Positions 9,579-18,119 of a stretch of DNA of 64,000 bases are shown piece after piece. The notes under the pieces were generated by a model that was not told where the DNA came from, did not search any database, and saw nothing but the letters and a program-made list of their open reading frames with translations. Numbering within the stretch: the first letter of the stretch is position 1; each line of letters opens with the position of its first letter. Source of the DNA: Pelotomaculum schinkii (GTDB lineage: Bacteria; Bacillota; Desulfotomaculia; Desulfotomaculales; Pelotomaculaceae); assembly GCF_004369205.1 (NCBI RefSeq), contig NZ_QFGA01000002.1:186001-250000 (forward strand), given 5' to 3'. The translations under genes were made by a program, and so were the position numbers.

Positions 9579-10400
9579 TTGAAAAAATATGTTTTGTTGT
9601 TACTCGTTTTAGCATTTTGTGTGACAATGCCTACTGCCGTTTTTGCTGCTTCTGATAACCCATCCCAGGTTATAATCCTTGATGAAAGGTATAATGCTCT
9701 ACCAGAACATGAAAAGTCGTTTGTCGATAAAATTGTTAAAGCACATGAAAATTCTAAATCGCTAGAAGATTATCAAAAAGAGTTAAACAGCATTGGTATG
9801 GAAGTGGAAAAAACCTATGTCAAAGAAATTAAAATTATCAAGGATAGTCAAGGTAAGCAGATCCCAGTTGTAATATCAAATAAGGAATATTCAGGTTTTT
9901 ATAATCCTGATAAAAACACTGATGACATTATTATTATGGGTGGTACAAAATCCGATCTAACTCTTTCAGCTGTTGTCTCAAGAACACAATCGGGAGATTC
10001 TGGTTACATTGATGTAGATTATTACTTTAATTGGAGTAATTGCGAAGAAATAGATGGTAGTGATGACGGTTGGGCAGTTAACTGGCAAACCGATGCAGTT
10101 TATGCTGTAGCTAGAGGGCACGATAGTGATTTAACTCGTGTTAAAACCGTAACCGGTGGTATGGGGGTAACTACTGACGATGATAATTCTAGAGGTTGGG
10201 CATGGGTTACGTTAAGGCCTCTTGACGGCGGAAGTCCATTTGATGCTCATGGTGAGTTAGTGCAAGAATATTGCCACACTTATGGTTTTAATTGCCCTCC
10301 TGTAAGTTTTTCAGTTAGTTCCGGATTTGTTTCTGTGGGTGTTGAAGTAGATCCCTTAAATGAAAGACATTGGGTCGAGGAAGAGGAAGATTTCTTCTAA
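9579..10400 (+). CDS. Secreted protein of unknown function
   Basis: 273 residues from TTG 9579. I prefer this start to the in-frame ATG at 9537 because AAAGGGGG lies eight bases upstream and the product then begins with a classical signal peptide, KKYVLLLLVLAFCVTMPTAVFA, with cleavage expected after AVFAA. The mature protein is acidic (ends HWVEEEEDFF), rich in Ser/Thr/Asp/Trp in its middle, and has several cysteines (NWSNCEE, EYCHTYGFNCPP) that could form disulfides. I recognise no domain. It stands alone and is followed by three hairpins. Confidence 0.7.
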   Translation: MKKYVLLLLVLAFCVTMPTAVFAASDNPSQVIILDERYNALPEHEKSFVDKIVKAHENSKSLEDYQKELNSIGMEVEKTYVKEIKIIKDSQGKQIPVVISNKEYSGFYNPDKNTDDIIIMGGTKSDLTLSAVVSRTQSGDSGYIDVDYYFNWSNCEEIDGSDDGWAVNWQTDAVYAVARGHDSDLTRVKTVTGGMGVTTDDDNSRGWAWVTLRPLDGGSPFDAHGELVQEYCHTYGFNCPPVSFSVSSGFVSVGVEVDPLNERHWVEEEEDFF

Positions 10401-10410
10401 AAAGTCAAGA

Positions 10411-10490
10411 CCACCCCAAAATCAAAATGGGGTGGCTTGCACGAGCCCTATAAGGGCTTATTATAAGCCAGCGCCTAAATGGCGCTGGCT
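10411..10490 (+). terminator. Three consecutive hairpins after the secreted-protein gene
   Basis: Hairpin 1 pairs CCACCCC (10411-10417) with GGGGTGG (10429-10435). Hairpin 2 pairs AGCCCT with AGGGCT near 10444-10458. Hairpin 3 pairs AGCCAGCGCC (10466-10475) with GGCGCTGGCT (10481-10490) around a five-base loop. None has a strong T-run, but as a set they should end transcription in either direction. Confidence 0.55.
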
Positions 10491-10518
10491 TAAACTTCGT
10501 TCAAGCCATGTGCACTGA

Positions 10519-10797
10519 TTACTTGGCAAGACCCTTAAAAGGGTTCTCAAGCTCTCTTTTCAAACTTTCCAACAGGAACCGGATTCTTTTCCCGTTCAGG
10601 TCAATGGAATAACCCCGGCACTTACGCAGGGGGGACACAATCAGCGGATTACTGTTTCCTTTCAATCGGCTCACGAAGTAACCACCATGTTCTTGAACAC
10701 TCATCATTTTAACAGAAGGCAGAAGGGTGTTGCTTTGCTTAAGCCTTGAATCCCACCCGTACAGCGGGCGGTTTTTTGTTCTCCTGGCTAAAATCAT
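10519..10797 (-). mobile_element. IS4-family transposase fragment
   Basis: A 92-residue frame contains SVQEHGGYFVSRLKGNSNP and CRGYSIDLNGKRIRFLLES, characteristic of the middle of IS4-type DDE transposases (the segment after the second catalytic Asp, usually GGYFVSRLK). The N- and C-terminal parts are missing, so this is an inactive remnant. Confidence 0.6.
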
Positions 10798-10832
10798 GCC
10801 AGGAGAACTTACTCAAGTATAAACTCAACCAC

Positions 10833-11400
10833 AACCTGCTGAAGCAGGTTGGTTGGTAATAGCTGCTAAAGCAGCTTAAAATTCCTCTAGCGTAAAGTTA
10901 TCTGCTTTTTGGTTTTCCTCTATATCCTGATTCTTTATATACTCCATGATTATTTCGTCAGTGACATTTCCGCTGCTTGCTGCAAAGTATCCTCTTGCCC
11001 ATAAGTGTTGTCCCCAGAATTGCTTGTTTAGTTCTTTGTATTCCATTAGCAATTTCCTTGAGCTATAACCTTTGATATACTGCACCAGCTTGCTCACAGA
11101 CAGATGCGGGGGGACTGACACCAACAAGTGTACATGATCTTTTGATACATGACCGGCCAATATCTCAGCTTCGTTGTTTTTGGCCACGAGCCTTATAAGG
11201 TCCCTTACTCTTACCGCTATTTTCCCGCCCAACACCGGTTTCCGATATTTTGTTATCCACACCAAGTGTATCTTGATATCAAAGGTTACATGTGATGTCT
11301 TTCTGTAGTTCTGCATTTCATCACCTCTAGCTTAAGTATTCCTTTTGCTAGAAGCGATGATTCTACTACTGGGTTAACCTAAAGGCTTCGGCTGGAAGCC
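10833..11400 (-). mobile_element. IS200/IS605-like element with hairpin ends
   Basis: A TnpA gene is bracketed by short hairpins, as expected of single-stranded-DNA transposons: AACCTGCT/AGCAGGTT (10833-10850) and AGCTGC/GCAGCT (10861-10876) on one side, and GGCTTC/GAAGCC (11384-11400) on the other. No tnpB is present, so it is an IS200-type element. Exact ends are uncertain. Confidence 0.65.
10876..11316 (-). CDS. tnpA: IS200/IS605-family transposase TnpA (Y1 HUH)
   Basis: 146 residues, the normal TnpA length. It has VWITKYRKPVL at the N-terminus, the HUH metal-binding motif in KDHVHLLVSVPP, and the helix carrying the nucleophilic tyrosine in IIMEYIKNQ. Conserved family strings such as KLVQYIKGYSSRKLL and WARGYFAASSGNVTDE are intact. 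The gene appears complete and possibly functional. It lies downstream of the agr response regulator and points the same way. Confidence 0.93.
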   Translation of the reverse strand: MQNYRKTSHVTFDIKIHLVWITKYRKPVLGGKIAVRVRDLIRLVAKNNEAEILAGHVSKDHVHLLVSVPPHLSVSKLVQYIKGYSSRKLLMEYKELNKQFWGQHLWARGYFAASSGNVTDEIIMEYIKNQDIEENQKADNFTLEEF

Positions 11401-11492
11401 GAGGGATTTAACCCCATTATACAGACATTAAGTAAAATAGCACAAAGCAATACTTTGGGCTATTTTACTTTTCAATTAAATACTGGTTATCT

Positions 11493-12197
11493 TTATAATT
11501 GGACCAAGGATTTTAATATAGGTGCATAATGTCTACTTACTAGGACTTCGTCTTTTACTCCATTCAAAATTGCTAAATAAGACTTATCTCCCCAAGGCAT
11601 TAATTTTTCAAGCTTGTTAATATTTATTATGTAACTTTTATGAACCCGTAAAAAACCAAAATCCGCTAATTTGCTTTCATAATAATTTAATGTTTTTCTT
11701 GTAACGTATTTATTTTTTATTGTATTAATGAATGTTTTTTGTACTCCTAAAGCTTTTTCTATATAAGTAATATTGCTAATATCGATGTGTGTTATTGTGC
11801 CCTTTGAATTTATAGCCAACTTTTTTACTGTGTTTAAACTTTTTTGTGGTAAATATTTTTTAATTCGCTCTAGGGTAAGGCCTAATCTTTCAGGACCAAA
11901 AGGCTTTAGCAAATAATCTACTGAACCGACTTCAAAAGCCTCAATAGCAAATTCATTATAGGCTGTCACAAAAACAATAATTGTGCTATCAACAATATTC
12001 TTAGCCAAGTTTATACCCGTAATATCTGGCATTGAGATATCAAGAAACACTACTTCAGGGTTGTGTTCTTTTATTAATTTATAAGCTTCTTTTCCATTAC
12101 TTGCCTCACCTATAATATTGATATTCTTTTCATGGGTTAATAAATCTTTCAAGTAATTTAATTCGACAGGGTTATCTTCAGCTAGTACCACATTCAT
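11493..12197 (-). CDS. LytTR-type response regulator (AgrA-like)
   Basis: 234 residues starting at ATG 12197, chosen because AGGGAGGATTCTC precedes it; an upstream in-frame start would add about 27 residues without a site. The receiver domain (1-120) has the acidic pair near ED8, phospho-acceptor Asp53 in VFLDISMPD, and Lys in YLLKPFGP. The C-terminal LytTR domain (about 135-234) includes ITYIEKA, FLRVHKSYIIN and ISRH-like residues (VSRHYAP). It is the probable output regulator of the agr cassette at 12.8-14.9 kb, from which an IS110 remnant separates it. Base composition is AT-rich like the rest of that block. Confidence 0.9.
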   Translation of the reverse strand: MNVVLAEDNPVELNYLKDLLTHEKNINIIGEASNGKEAYKLIKEHNPEVVFLDISMPDITGINLAKNIVDSTIIVFVTAYNEFAIEAFEVGSVDYLLKPFGPERLGLTLERIKKYLPQKSLNTVKKLAINSKGTITHIDISNITYIEKALGVQKTFINTIKNKYVTRKTLNYYESKLADFGFLRVHKSYIININKLEKLMPWGDKSYLAILNGVKDEVLVSRHYAPILKSLVQL

Positions 12198-12305
12198 GAG
12201 AATCCTCCCTAATAAACTTCGACTATCTTTGTATATCTTCTTTATCCTTAGATTTTCACTTTGTGTTCGGACAGCCAAACGCTTGATATCTACATCAATG
12301 TGTAA

Positions 12306-12731
12306 TTATGGATGGCGATGTGTAACTTTTACCAGGGCCGCGTGTATTTTGTATCTTATCCAGTGGGATTCCACATCGTCTCCTAGCAGCAAACCTCCCA
12401 CATCCTCCTGGGCCTTAGCCCTAAATACCTTCGTCATGCCTATCCAAAATGGTCTTCGGATCCTTTCGGTCGTTCTTGGTGGGGCTGTTATCATCCAGTT
12501 CCTTGGTTCGTTTGACATGGAAAGAGTTGACTATTGCAAGTTTATGACCCTGGCATACAAGGTGGTCTCCCAATGCGAACCAGTAATGTTCAATGTGCTC
12601 AAAACCGGCGATGACTTCTGCTTTTCTTGCTGCTTGCAGATGTCCCGCATCCATCGGTCCAGGTGTTGAAATTTGATTACTGTGTTGTTTCTTGGGCCAT
12701 TGGAAACACGGGTGAGAAGCTCCCATGTCAA
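12306..12731 (-). mobile_element. IS110-family transposase remnant (N-terminal part)
   Basis: Two overlapping frames give the N-terminal DEDD domain of an IS110 transposase: RVSNGPRNNTVIKFQHLDRW and DICKQQEK in one frame, then AEVIAGFEHIEHYWFALGD, HKLAIVNSFHVKRTKELDDN and SPTKNDRKDPKTI in another. One frameshift lies near 12620. The remainder, including the serine domain, is missing. The fragment lies between agrD and the agrA-like regulator. Confidence 0.8.
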
Positions 12732-12813
12732 GGGCAGCTGCTCTGATTTTTTAGAATGACCTAAACGATATAGCGAAAAACAAGTTTTCTTAAATAGTTG
12801 GAAATAGTACTGA

Positions 12814-12936
12814 TTATTTAATTAATTCTTTCGGAATTTGAGGTTGATAATAACCCACCCAAGAAGTCGGGTAAATGCCTATAAATGCTATTAAACTGGC
12901 CAGTGAAACGATCATGCTTAATATAAGCTTCTTCAC
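12814..12936 (-). CDS. agrD: AgrD-like cyclic lactone autoinducer precursor
   Basis: 40 residues from GTG 12936, with AAAGGAG eight bases upstream. It has a basic amphipathic N-terminal leader (KKLILSMIVSLASLIAF), a short core IYPTSWVGYY, and the conserved charged tail QPQIPKELIK, matching the YQP-x-VP-x-x-L recognition segment of AgrD peptides. Ser25 (or Thr24) stands where the ring-forming Cys/Ser is expected, so the product is probably a lactone rather than a thiolactone. It begins 23 bases after the agrB stop on the same strand, the canonical agrBD order. Confidence 0.85.
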   Translation of the reverse strand: MKKLILSMIVSLASLIAFIGIYPTSWVGYYQPQIPKELIK

Positions 12937-12959
12937 AGTTTTCACTCCTTTCGTTCTAA

Positions 12960-13553
12960 TTATAAACTTTTATCAACCCATCTTAAAAAAGCATTCCCGA
13001 ACTTTGTAAGAGTGAATACATGAAAAAGTATTGCGAATCCGGAAGCTAAAGCGATATTTTGTTCGGGTTTCCAATAATAAAACAATAAAATATAAATAAT
13101 AACCATTAAGCAAGATATAGTTTTTAACAGTTTACGCCGATTCAAACTTATTATAGGTTTTTCCTTAACATCAACAGGAGCAAGTAATATAAATATTATC
13201 AATGCTAAAAACAAAGAAAAGTATAGAATCGGCTCAGAGGGTATGGTTCCTGCCATGTACTTCGAGATTACCGCAATCAAACTAAATATTAAAAACGTAC
13301 TAATTAAGCATCTATAGTATGCAGAACAATGGTAACCACCAGAACAAATCTTTAATAATCCAGCGCTTAAATATGCAGCAGCAAATTGATTTAAAAAACC
13401 TGAGATAAGTGGAATTGTTATATAAATTATTAACTTAATAGAAGCACCTATAATTACTTCCAAACCATAAGAGATAATGGATTGTTTGCATCTATTAAGA
13501 TTTAATTCGTTGCAAATATATTCAGAAAAAAGCAATGACCAAATATGAATCAC
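12960..13553 (-). CDS. agrB: AgrB-like accessory gene regulator protease
   Basis: 197 residues with five or six hydrophobic segments. AgrB is the membrane cysteine endopeptidase that trims and cyclises AgrD. The catalytic pair is present in the family spacing, His75 and Cys82, within CSGGYHCSAYYRCLIS. Just downstream lies agrD, and just upstream the histidine kinase, so this is a complete peptide-production and sensing unit. Confidence 0.93.
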   Translation of the reverse strand: MIHIWSLLFSEYICNELNLNRCKQSIISYGLEVIIGASIKLIIYITIPLISGFLNQFAAAYLSAGLLKICSGGYHCSAYYRCLISTFLIFSLIAVISKYMAGTIPSEPILYFSLFLALIIFILLAPVDVKEKPIISLNRRKLLKTISCLMVIIYILLFYYWKPEQNIALASGFAILFHVFTLTKFGNAFLRWVDKSL

Positions 13554-13566
13554 AAAAACAACCTGC

Positions 13567-14397
13567 CTACCTTTTAGGTATAGTTATATTAAAAGATTTA
13601 TTGTGTGTATCGTCATAGAAGACCTGTCCATTATACTTTTGTATTATATCCCTAACTAAAGGCAAACCATAGCCTCTATTAGCGCCTTTAGTTGAAAATC
13701 CCTTCTCAAAAATAAAATCTATCGTTTCTATGTTTATCCGGGGACCTGAATCTTTAATAACAAAACAATAATAGTTTTTAGTTTCAAAAATTTCAATTTC
13801 AATTTTTTTCTCTTCTTTTGTTATTTCTTTTAATACATCAATAGCATTATCTATTAGATTACCAAATATTGTTGTTATATCAGTTGAAGCCATATTTAAG
13901 TTTTCTACACTACTTTTAACATCTATCGTCAAAGTTATTCCATTTTCAAATGCTAAATTTTTTTTATTTTGCAGTAAAAACCTCAAATATATATTTTTTA
14001 GATTTAATAATTGACTATTAAATCTAAAATTTATACCTATATCGTTAAGGTATTCCTTGGCGGCCTCATGCTCTTTCCTGAAAACCAAACCGTAAACGAC
14101 CTGTAAGTGGTTAATAAAATCATGTCTTTCACAACGCATCATACTGATCGTTTCATTTGTGAAATTTTTATATAAGCTAATCTGATTATTTAAAAAATCT
14201 CGGTTTAAAAACGCTTTAATTATAAATATGGCAATTATAAAATTCGATAATGCTATTATTGTCAGAAATAAATCCGGCAAATCAATTTGTTTATGATAAA
14301 AATTACTCACTCTAGCTGCTAGCAAAATTATAAAAGTTTGTGTTAGAAAAAAAGTAATAATCCTAAAAGCTGCTTTATTTTCGTTTAAATAATTCAT
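13567..14397 (-). CDS. AgrC-like GHKL sensor histidine kinase
   Basis: 276 residues: two transmembrane segments (about 10-30 and 42-63), a Spo0B-type dimerisation helix with the phospho-accepting His in RHDFINHLQVVYGL, and a GHKL ATPase domain with GNLIDNAID (N box) and GFSTKGANRGYGL (G box). The sensor part is shorter than the six-helix AgrC domain; the next gene upstream may supply the missing membrane module. Fourteen bases separate it from agrB. Probable partner: the LytTR regulator at 11493. Confidence 0.85.
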   Translation of the reverse strand: MNYLNENKAAFRIITFFLTQTFIILLAARVSNFYHKQIDLPDLFLTIIALSNFIIAIFIIKAFLNRDFLNNQISLYKNFTNETISMMRCERHDFINHLQVVYGLVFRKEHEAAKEYLNDIGINFRFNSQLLNLKNIYLRFLLQNKKNLAFENGITLTIDVKSSVENLNMASTDITTIFGNLIDNAIDVLKEITKEEKKIEIEIFETKNYYCFVIKDSGPRINIETIDFIFEKGFSTKGANRGYGLPLVRDIIQKYNGQVFYDDTHNKSFNITIPKR

Positions 14398-14420
14398 CTC
14401 ACTTATTCACCTTGTTTTTA

Positions 14421-14879
14421 CTATGAGACTTTTAAGCTAATTTTCCTTTTATATATAAATAATGTTATAATAGACCATATTACAAGTTGTGGAAGAGGTA
14501 GTATAGTTCGTAAAATTGGGTTTCCCCATATCTTCTCTAAAGTTAATCCAAGTTTAGACTCTAAAAGATGAGTAACTGATATTTCAAGAGCTATTAGAGT
14601 ACCTAAGCTTAGCATTGTTGCAACAAACGCCTGCCTCATGGTTAATTTAAATAAATATTTAAATAATATAAAGATAATTACAGCCCAAATTATTGTGTGG
14701 ATGCCAAACATTATAGGCATCATCCTTACAATATAAGAAAAAAGAGCTGATATAATTGTTGCAAGGACTGTTTTCGGCACCCCAGGCTTTTTCCCAATTA
14801 TCAAAAGACCGAAGGTAAAAATTAAACAGCTCTCTGGTAAGGAATAAAACAAGAAAGATAATATTGGCATACTATCCAT
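14421..14879 (-). CDS. Membrane protein of the agr cassette, unknown
   Basis: 152 residues with about five hydrophobic helices and no recognised domain. It lies 24 bases upstream of the sensor kinase on the same strand and so is probably co-transcribed. Its size and topology would fit a detached AgrC-type sensor domain, because the kinase downstream has only two helices. That role is an inference from position. Confidence 0.6.
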   Translation of the reverse strand: MDSMPILSFLFYSLPESCLIFTFGLLIIGKKPGVPKTVLATIISALFSYIVRMMPIMFGIHTIIWAVIIFILFKYLFKLTMRQAFVATMLSLGTLIALEISVTHLLESKLGLTLEKIWGNPILRTILPLPQLVIWSIITLFIYKRKISLKVS

Positions 14880-15159
14880 ATATTAACCCCTCTCCACAAT
14901 ATTTTTCGTTATATTTTATTAATATTCCTGCATGAAATTCTATCACGCCTGTTTATGGGGTTAAGATGCCCTAGTAAAAAAAACAGAATATCTTTACTAG
15001 ATGTGAAGAAAATATGAAACCGATATGGAATAAGTTTTTTTTAGGAGTGGCAAGCACTGCCAACCTTGACGATTGTTCCTGGCCTCCAACGTCCTGGCCA
15101 ATGCGTTCTTAGCCTCCTGGACCTTTTTAGCTGCCGTCAACTTCAATGGAGGCCTTTGG
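14880..15159. other. Upstream region of the agr operon
   Basis: AT-rich, no gene seen in the first half; it should carry the operon promoter on the minus strand. From about 15040 the composition becomes GC-richer and leads into the IS3 remnant. Confidence 0.35.
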
Positions 15160-15522
15160 CATGATCTTTTATAGCGACTATGTTGGAAAAGATACTATGA
15201 CGAATTCAGTATAGCAGTGATAGGGGAAGCCAGTATACCAGCAGGACTTACCGGGCAGTATTGACCGCCTATGGTGCAGCATAAGCAACACAGAAAATGT
15301 TTTGACAATGCCCGAACTGAGTTATTTTTCGCAACATTGAAGAAAGAACATATCTACAAGTTTAAAACAGAAAACATGCATATGGATACCGTCAAAAGCA
15401 TGGTGTTCCGGTTTGTGGAAATTTATTACACCCGTAAAAGAATATACACTATCAACGGCGGCTATCCGCCTGTAGAGAAGCGTTCTCGCTATTACAGGAA
15501 TCGGCTAGCCGAAGCAATATAA
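15160..15522 (+). mobile_element. IS3-family (IS150-like) OrfB remnant
   Basis: Plus-strand frames give GMIFYSD, then YTSRTYRAVLTAYGAA and, after a frameshift near 15275, HRKCFDNARTELFFATLKKE, YYTRKRIYTINGGYPPVEK. These match the last third of IS3 OrfB integrases (FFATLKKE and YN-RKRI boxes). The first two thirds are missing. Confidence 0.75.
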
Positions 15523-15594
15523 ACCATAACAACTAAGGCCTTGCTCCTGAAAACCGTCGCAAGACCTCTTCCCATTATGTTTTCAACAATGTTC

Positions 15595-15658
15595 GTCAAG
15601 GGTAAGGTGGAGATTTTCCAGCACAAATCAACTGGAAAATCTCCACCTTACCCTTGAC
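15595..15658. repeat. 27-bp perfect inverted repeat (hairpin)
   Basis: The arm from 15595 to 15621 pairs without mismatch with 15632-15658 across a ten-base loop. The core GGTAAGGTGGAGATTTTCC is GC-moderate and no T-run follows. It lies in a gene-free stretch between the IS3 remnant and the phosphoesterase gene. Candidates are a small non-autonomous element or a strong bidirectional terminator. Confidence 0.8.
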
Positions 15659-15804
15659 TTCACATAATTACGAGTTTAGGGACTGAACTGAATTTGATAA
15701 TTCCAGAAACTGGTGTTTCAGATTGACATTTTATACGCCCTACGCCTTACATCCTACGACCAAACTACAGATACTAGTAAGGTAAGGCTTGAGGAAATAC
15801 GCCA

Positions 15805-16596
15805 TTACGATTCCTCAGGACATTTGATGTCCATCACCTCGCTGCCCGGCAGGGCGGACTGCAGGGGAATGAAGCTGTAACCGGCGGAGGTGGTAAAGTC
15901 CAGGTAAAGCACCTGCGGCGTCCTCACCAATTCTCTTTCCAGATTGGTCAGGCGCACCAGGGCGCCGGGGTTTAAGAAAAACTTACCGTCCACAACCTCA
16001 TGGTAGCCCAGGTGGGCATGAGCGCCCAAGGTAAAGTCCGCCTCAGTAGCGGCAACTTCGGAAATCAGCGTACAGGCGACCTTGTTAGAGAAGGCTTTGG
16101 GCAGCAACATTCCGTGTACTACATGTATGGCCAGGTCGCAACCCTTTTTCTTGACCATGTAGTCTTCACTGTTTTTGTGCCGGTCCATACCTCCGTAAAA
16201 ATGTTGTCCACTCAGCTGGACGACGCAGTTGCCCTTGTCCAGGTAGATTCTTTCGCGGGGTTGGAGAAGTGTAATATTTCTATTTCTGGCCAGGGAGCCC
16301 AGTGCGGCTTTTTGCAGGCTGTCCAACTGCTGGTTAACCAGATCATGGTTTCCGGCTACACAGTACAGCGGGCAATCCAGTTCTTTCAAGAACCATTTCA
16401 AAAGGTCCCAGGAGCTCTGATCGGGGTGGGGGTGGTCAAAAATATCACCCCCATGGATGACAAAATCAACTTGTAAGTCCCGGCAAAGGCCGGCAACCTC
16501 CAAGAGTTTACGGTAAATCGTTTCAAGGAAATTGTCCTTGCGGTTCTCGGGAGTAGTGCTTTTGATGTGAGTGTCGGCGAGATAAATCAGTCGCAT
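15805..16596 (-). CDS. SbcD/Mre11-like metallophosphoesterase
   Basis: 263 residues with the calcineurin-like metal-binding set: YLADTHI (DxH), IHGGDIFDHPHPD (GD), VAGNHDL (GNHD), VVHGMLLP and GAHAHLG near 190. This set is typical of DNA-repair exonuclease SbcD/YhaO-like proteins, but the length is short, without a clear capping domain, and no SbcC partner is adjacent. Its substrate is therefore open. A small unknown gene follows 28 bases downstream. Confidence 0.85.
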   Translation of the reverse strand: MRLIYLADTHIKSTTPENRKDNFLETIYRKLLEVAGLCRDLQVDFVIHGGDIFDHPHPDQSSWDLLKWFLKELDCPLYCVAGNHDLVNQQLDSLQKAALGSLARNRNITLLQPRERIYLDKGNCVVQLSGQHFYGGMDRHKNSEDYMVKKKGCDLAIHVVHGMLLPKAFSNKVACTLISEVAATEADFTLGAHAHLGYHEVVDGKFFLNPGALVRLTNLERELVRTPQVLYLDFTTSAGYSFIPLQSALPGSEVMDIKCPEES

Positions 16597-16624
16597 CGGT
16601 TATCCCCCTATCCACCCTTTTTAG

Positions 16625-16840
16625 CTAAAAGAAATCGCGGCCTGTATCTGCACGTTTTTCATCGTCCAGCCCCACGGTAGCAAAAAGTTCCTTGAGCTTT
16701 TCAAAATCCCCTATACTCATCAGTTCAGTATGAGAATAAAAAATTCTTCCGGCATTGTTGGTTGCTCCCCAGGTAACCTTGACGATACTCTGGTTGACAC
16801 CTTTCTTTATCTCTGTTTTAACGAAAAGTTTGATGGTCAT
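16625..16840 (-). CDS. Small protein of unknown function
   Basis: 71 residues (MTIKLFVKTEIKKGVNQSIV at the start), mixed alpha/beta composition, no membrane segment and no recognised family. A GGGGTG site precedes the ATG. It lies between the thioesterase gene and the phosphoesterase gene on the same strand with gaps of 64 and 28 bases, so it may be the middle gene of a three-gene unit. Confidence 0.55.
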   Translation of the reverse strand: MTIKLFVKTEIKKGVNQSIVKVTWGATNNAGRIFYSHTELMSIGDFEKLKELFATVGLDDEKRADTGRDFF

Positions 16841-16904
16841 GTGGGTTTACACCCCGCTACAGCTTTTTCTGATTATTATTATATCAAAGACCGGGAATCA
16901 AAGT

Positions 16905-17306
16905 TTAACTTTTTGACTTATTTGCCGCCCGTTTCATAAAGCTGTCCGCCTTAATGATAAAACGCTCATGCACCCCGGTGGCAACTACTTCAACCTCGTC
17001 ACGCGCTTCCACTTCAAATACCAGACGCCGGCCGTCCAATTCTGTCAGCCGGGAAACTGCAACGACATTGAGGCCAACCGGAGTAGCGGCCAGGTGCTTT
17101 ATGTTTACCATCGTCCCCACGGTTGTATTTCCAGCTTCCAGGAATGGAGCTACCGAGTTTTGAGCCGCATTTTCCAACAGGGCGATGAGGGCTGGAGTGG
17201 CCAGGACACTCACCGTACCGCTCCCGTACGCTATGGCGGTGTCGCTTTCATCCACTGTCAGCCTTGCTTCGCCCTGAATCCCGACGTTTAATTGACGGTC
17301 CATCAA
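16905..17306 (-). CDS. FlK-like hotdog thioesterase
   Basis: 133 residues, single hotdog fold related to fluoroacetyl-CoA thioesterase FlK. The FlK catalytic residues Thr42, Glu50 and His76 have counterparts here with identical spacing: Thr37 (VLATPAL), Glu45 (ALLENAA) and His71 (NIKHLAATPVG). The activity is therefore probably hydrolysis of a small acyl-CoA; the true substrate cannot be read from sequence, and fluoroacetate specificity is not implied. Confidence 0.85.
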   Translation of the reverse strand: MMDRQLNVGIQGEARLTVDESDTAIAYGSGTVSVLATPALIALLENAAQNSVAPFLEAGNTTVGTMVNIKHLAATPVGLNVVAVSRLTELDGRRLVFEVEARDEVEVVATGVHERFIIKADSFMKRAANKSKS

Positions 17307-17477
17307 AATACACCTCCAAAATCTATTTATAGTAACGAATTCCAGCCCATAGCCTAAATACCTTCCGGACGCTCAAAAATTACCGGTAATTCTGGAAAAG
17401 AAAACCTTAGGCGCCGCATGTAATATTGTGGTCCCTCAGGCATATTCTATCATTAAACAGGGTTAGCAGGTATTACC

Positions 17478-18119
17478 ATGATCATTCATCCTTTAGCTTT
17501 AGGGACTGCTGCAGGTTTTCTCCTCTCGCTACCCCCGGACAGCGGCGCCATGGAAGCCGTCAACCGTGGCTTGCAGCGGGGTTTTTTGTCCTCTTTCCTG
17601 GTCGGTCTGGGTAATATTACCGGGGACACTCTCTGTTACGGCGCATTGTTATTTGGATTTACCCTCTATTTTGACAGGTTCACTTTCCTGAGGTTTTACG
17701 TCATCCTGGCCTGTTTTTTCTTTCTCTTCCTGGTCGGGCTTTATTACCTCCTGGGTAGCAGGAGCCCTGCCGGCAAGTGGCTTAAGGGGCGGGTAAAGTA
17801 CGTGGCAATTTGGTTTAATAATCCCTACCTCTTTGGCCTGGCCTCCTCTCTTTTTACCCCGTCCACACTGATCCTGACCGCCCCCTTCCTGGGTATGCTG
17901 GTAGGAAGCGGGACGCTTCAGGAAGTGGCGCTGCTCCTGTCCGGCTTTACTCTTGGGGGCGCGGTATGGTCCGCCCTGCTGGCCCTGATGTCGGCAGTTA
18001 TTGGGCACAGGCTGGGAAACAGCATTAAAGATTTGGTCCGGAAAGCAGCCGGTCTTTGCTATCTTCTAACCGGACTGGTCGGGGTATACTTTGCCATGAT
18101 GGAGATGATCCGGGCTTGA
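17478..18119 (+). CDS. LysE-family transporter
   Basis: 213 residues, about six transmembrane helices, with LysE/RhtB signatures: GTAAGFLLSLPPDSGAMEAV at the N-terminus, GNITGDTLCYGALL in helix 2, and a helix-breaking ASSLFTPSTLI in the second half. The family exports amino acids or related small molecules; the substrate is not predictable. The stop overlaps the start of the next gene, so the two are probably co-translated. Confidence 0.85.
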   Translation: MIIHPLALGTAAGFLLSLPPDSGAMEAVNRGLQRGFLSSFLVGLGNITGDTLCYGALLFGFTLYFDRFTFLRFYVILACFFFLFLVGLYYLLGSRSPAGKWLKGRVKYVAIWFNNPYLFGLASSLFTPSTLILTAPFLGMLVGSGTLQEVALLLSGFTLGGAVWSALLALMSAVIGHRLGNSIKDLVRKAAGLCYLLTGLVGVYFAMMEMIRA

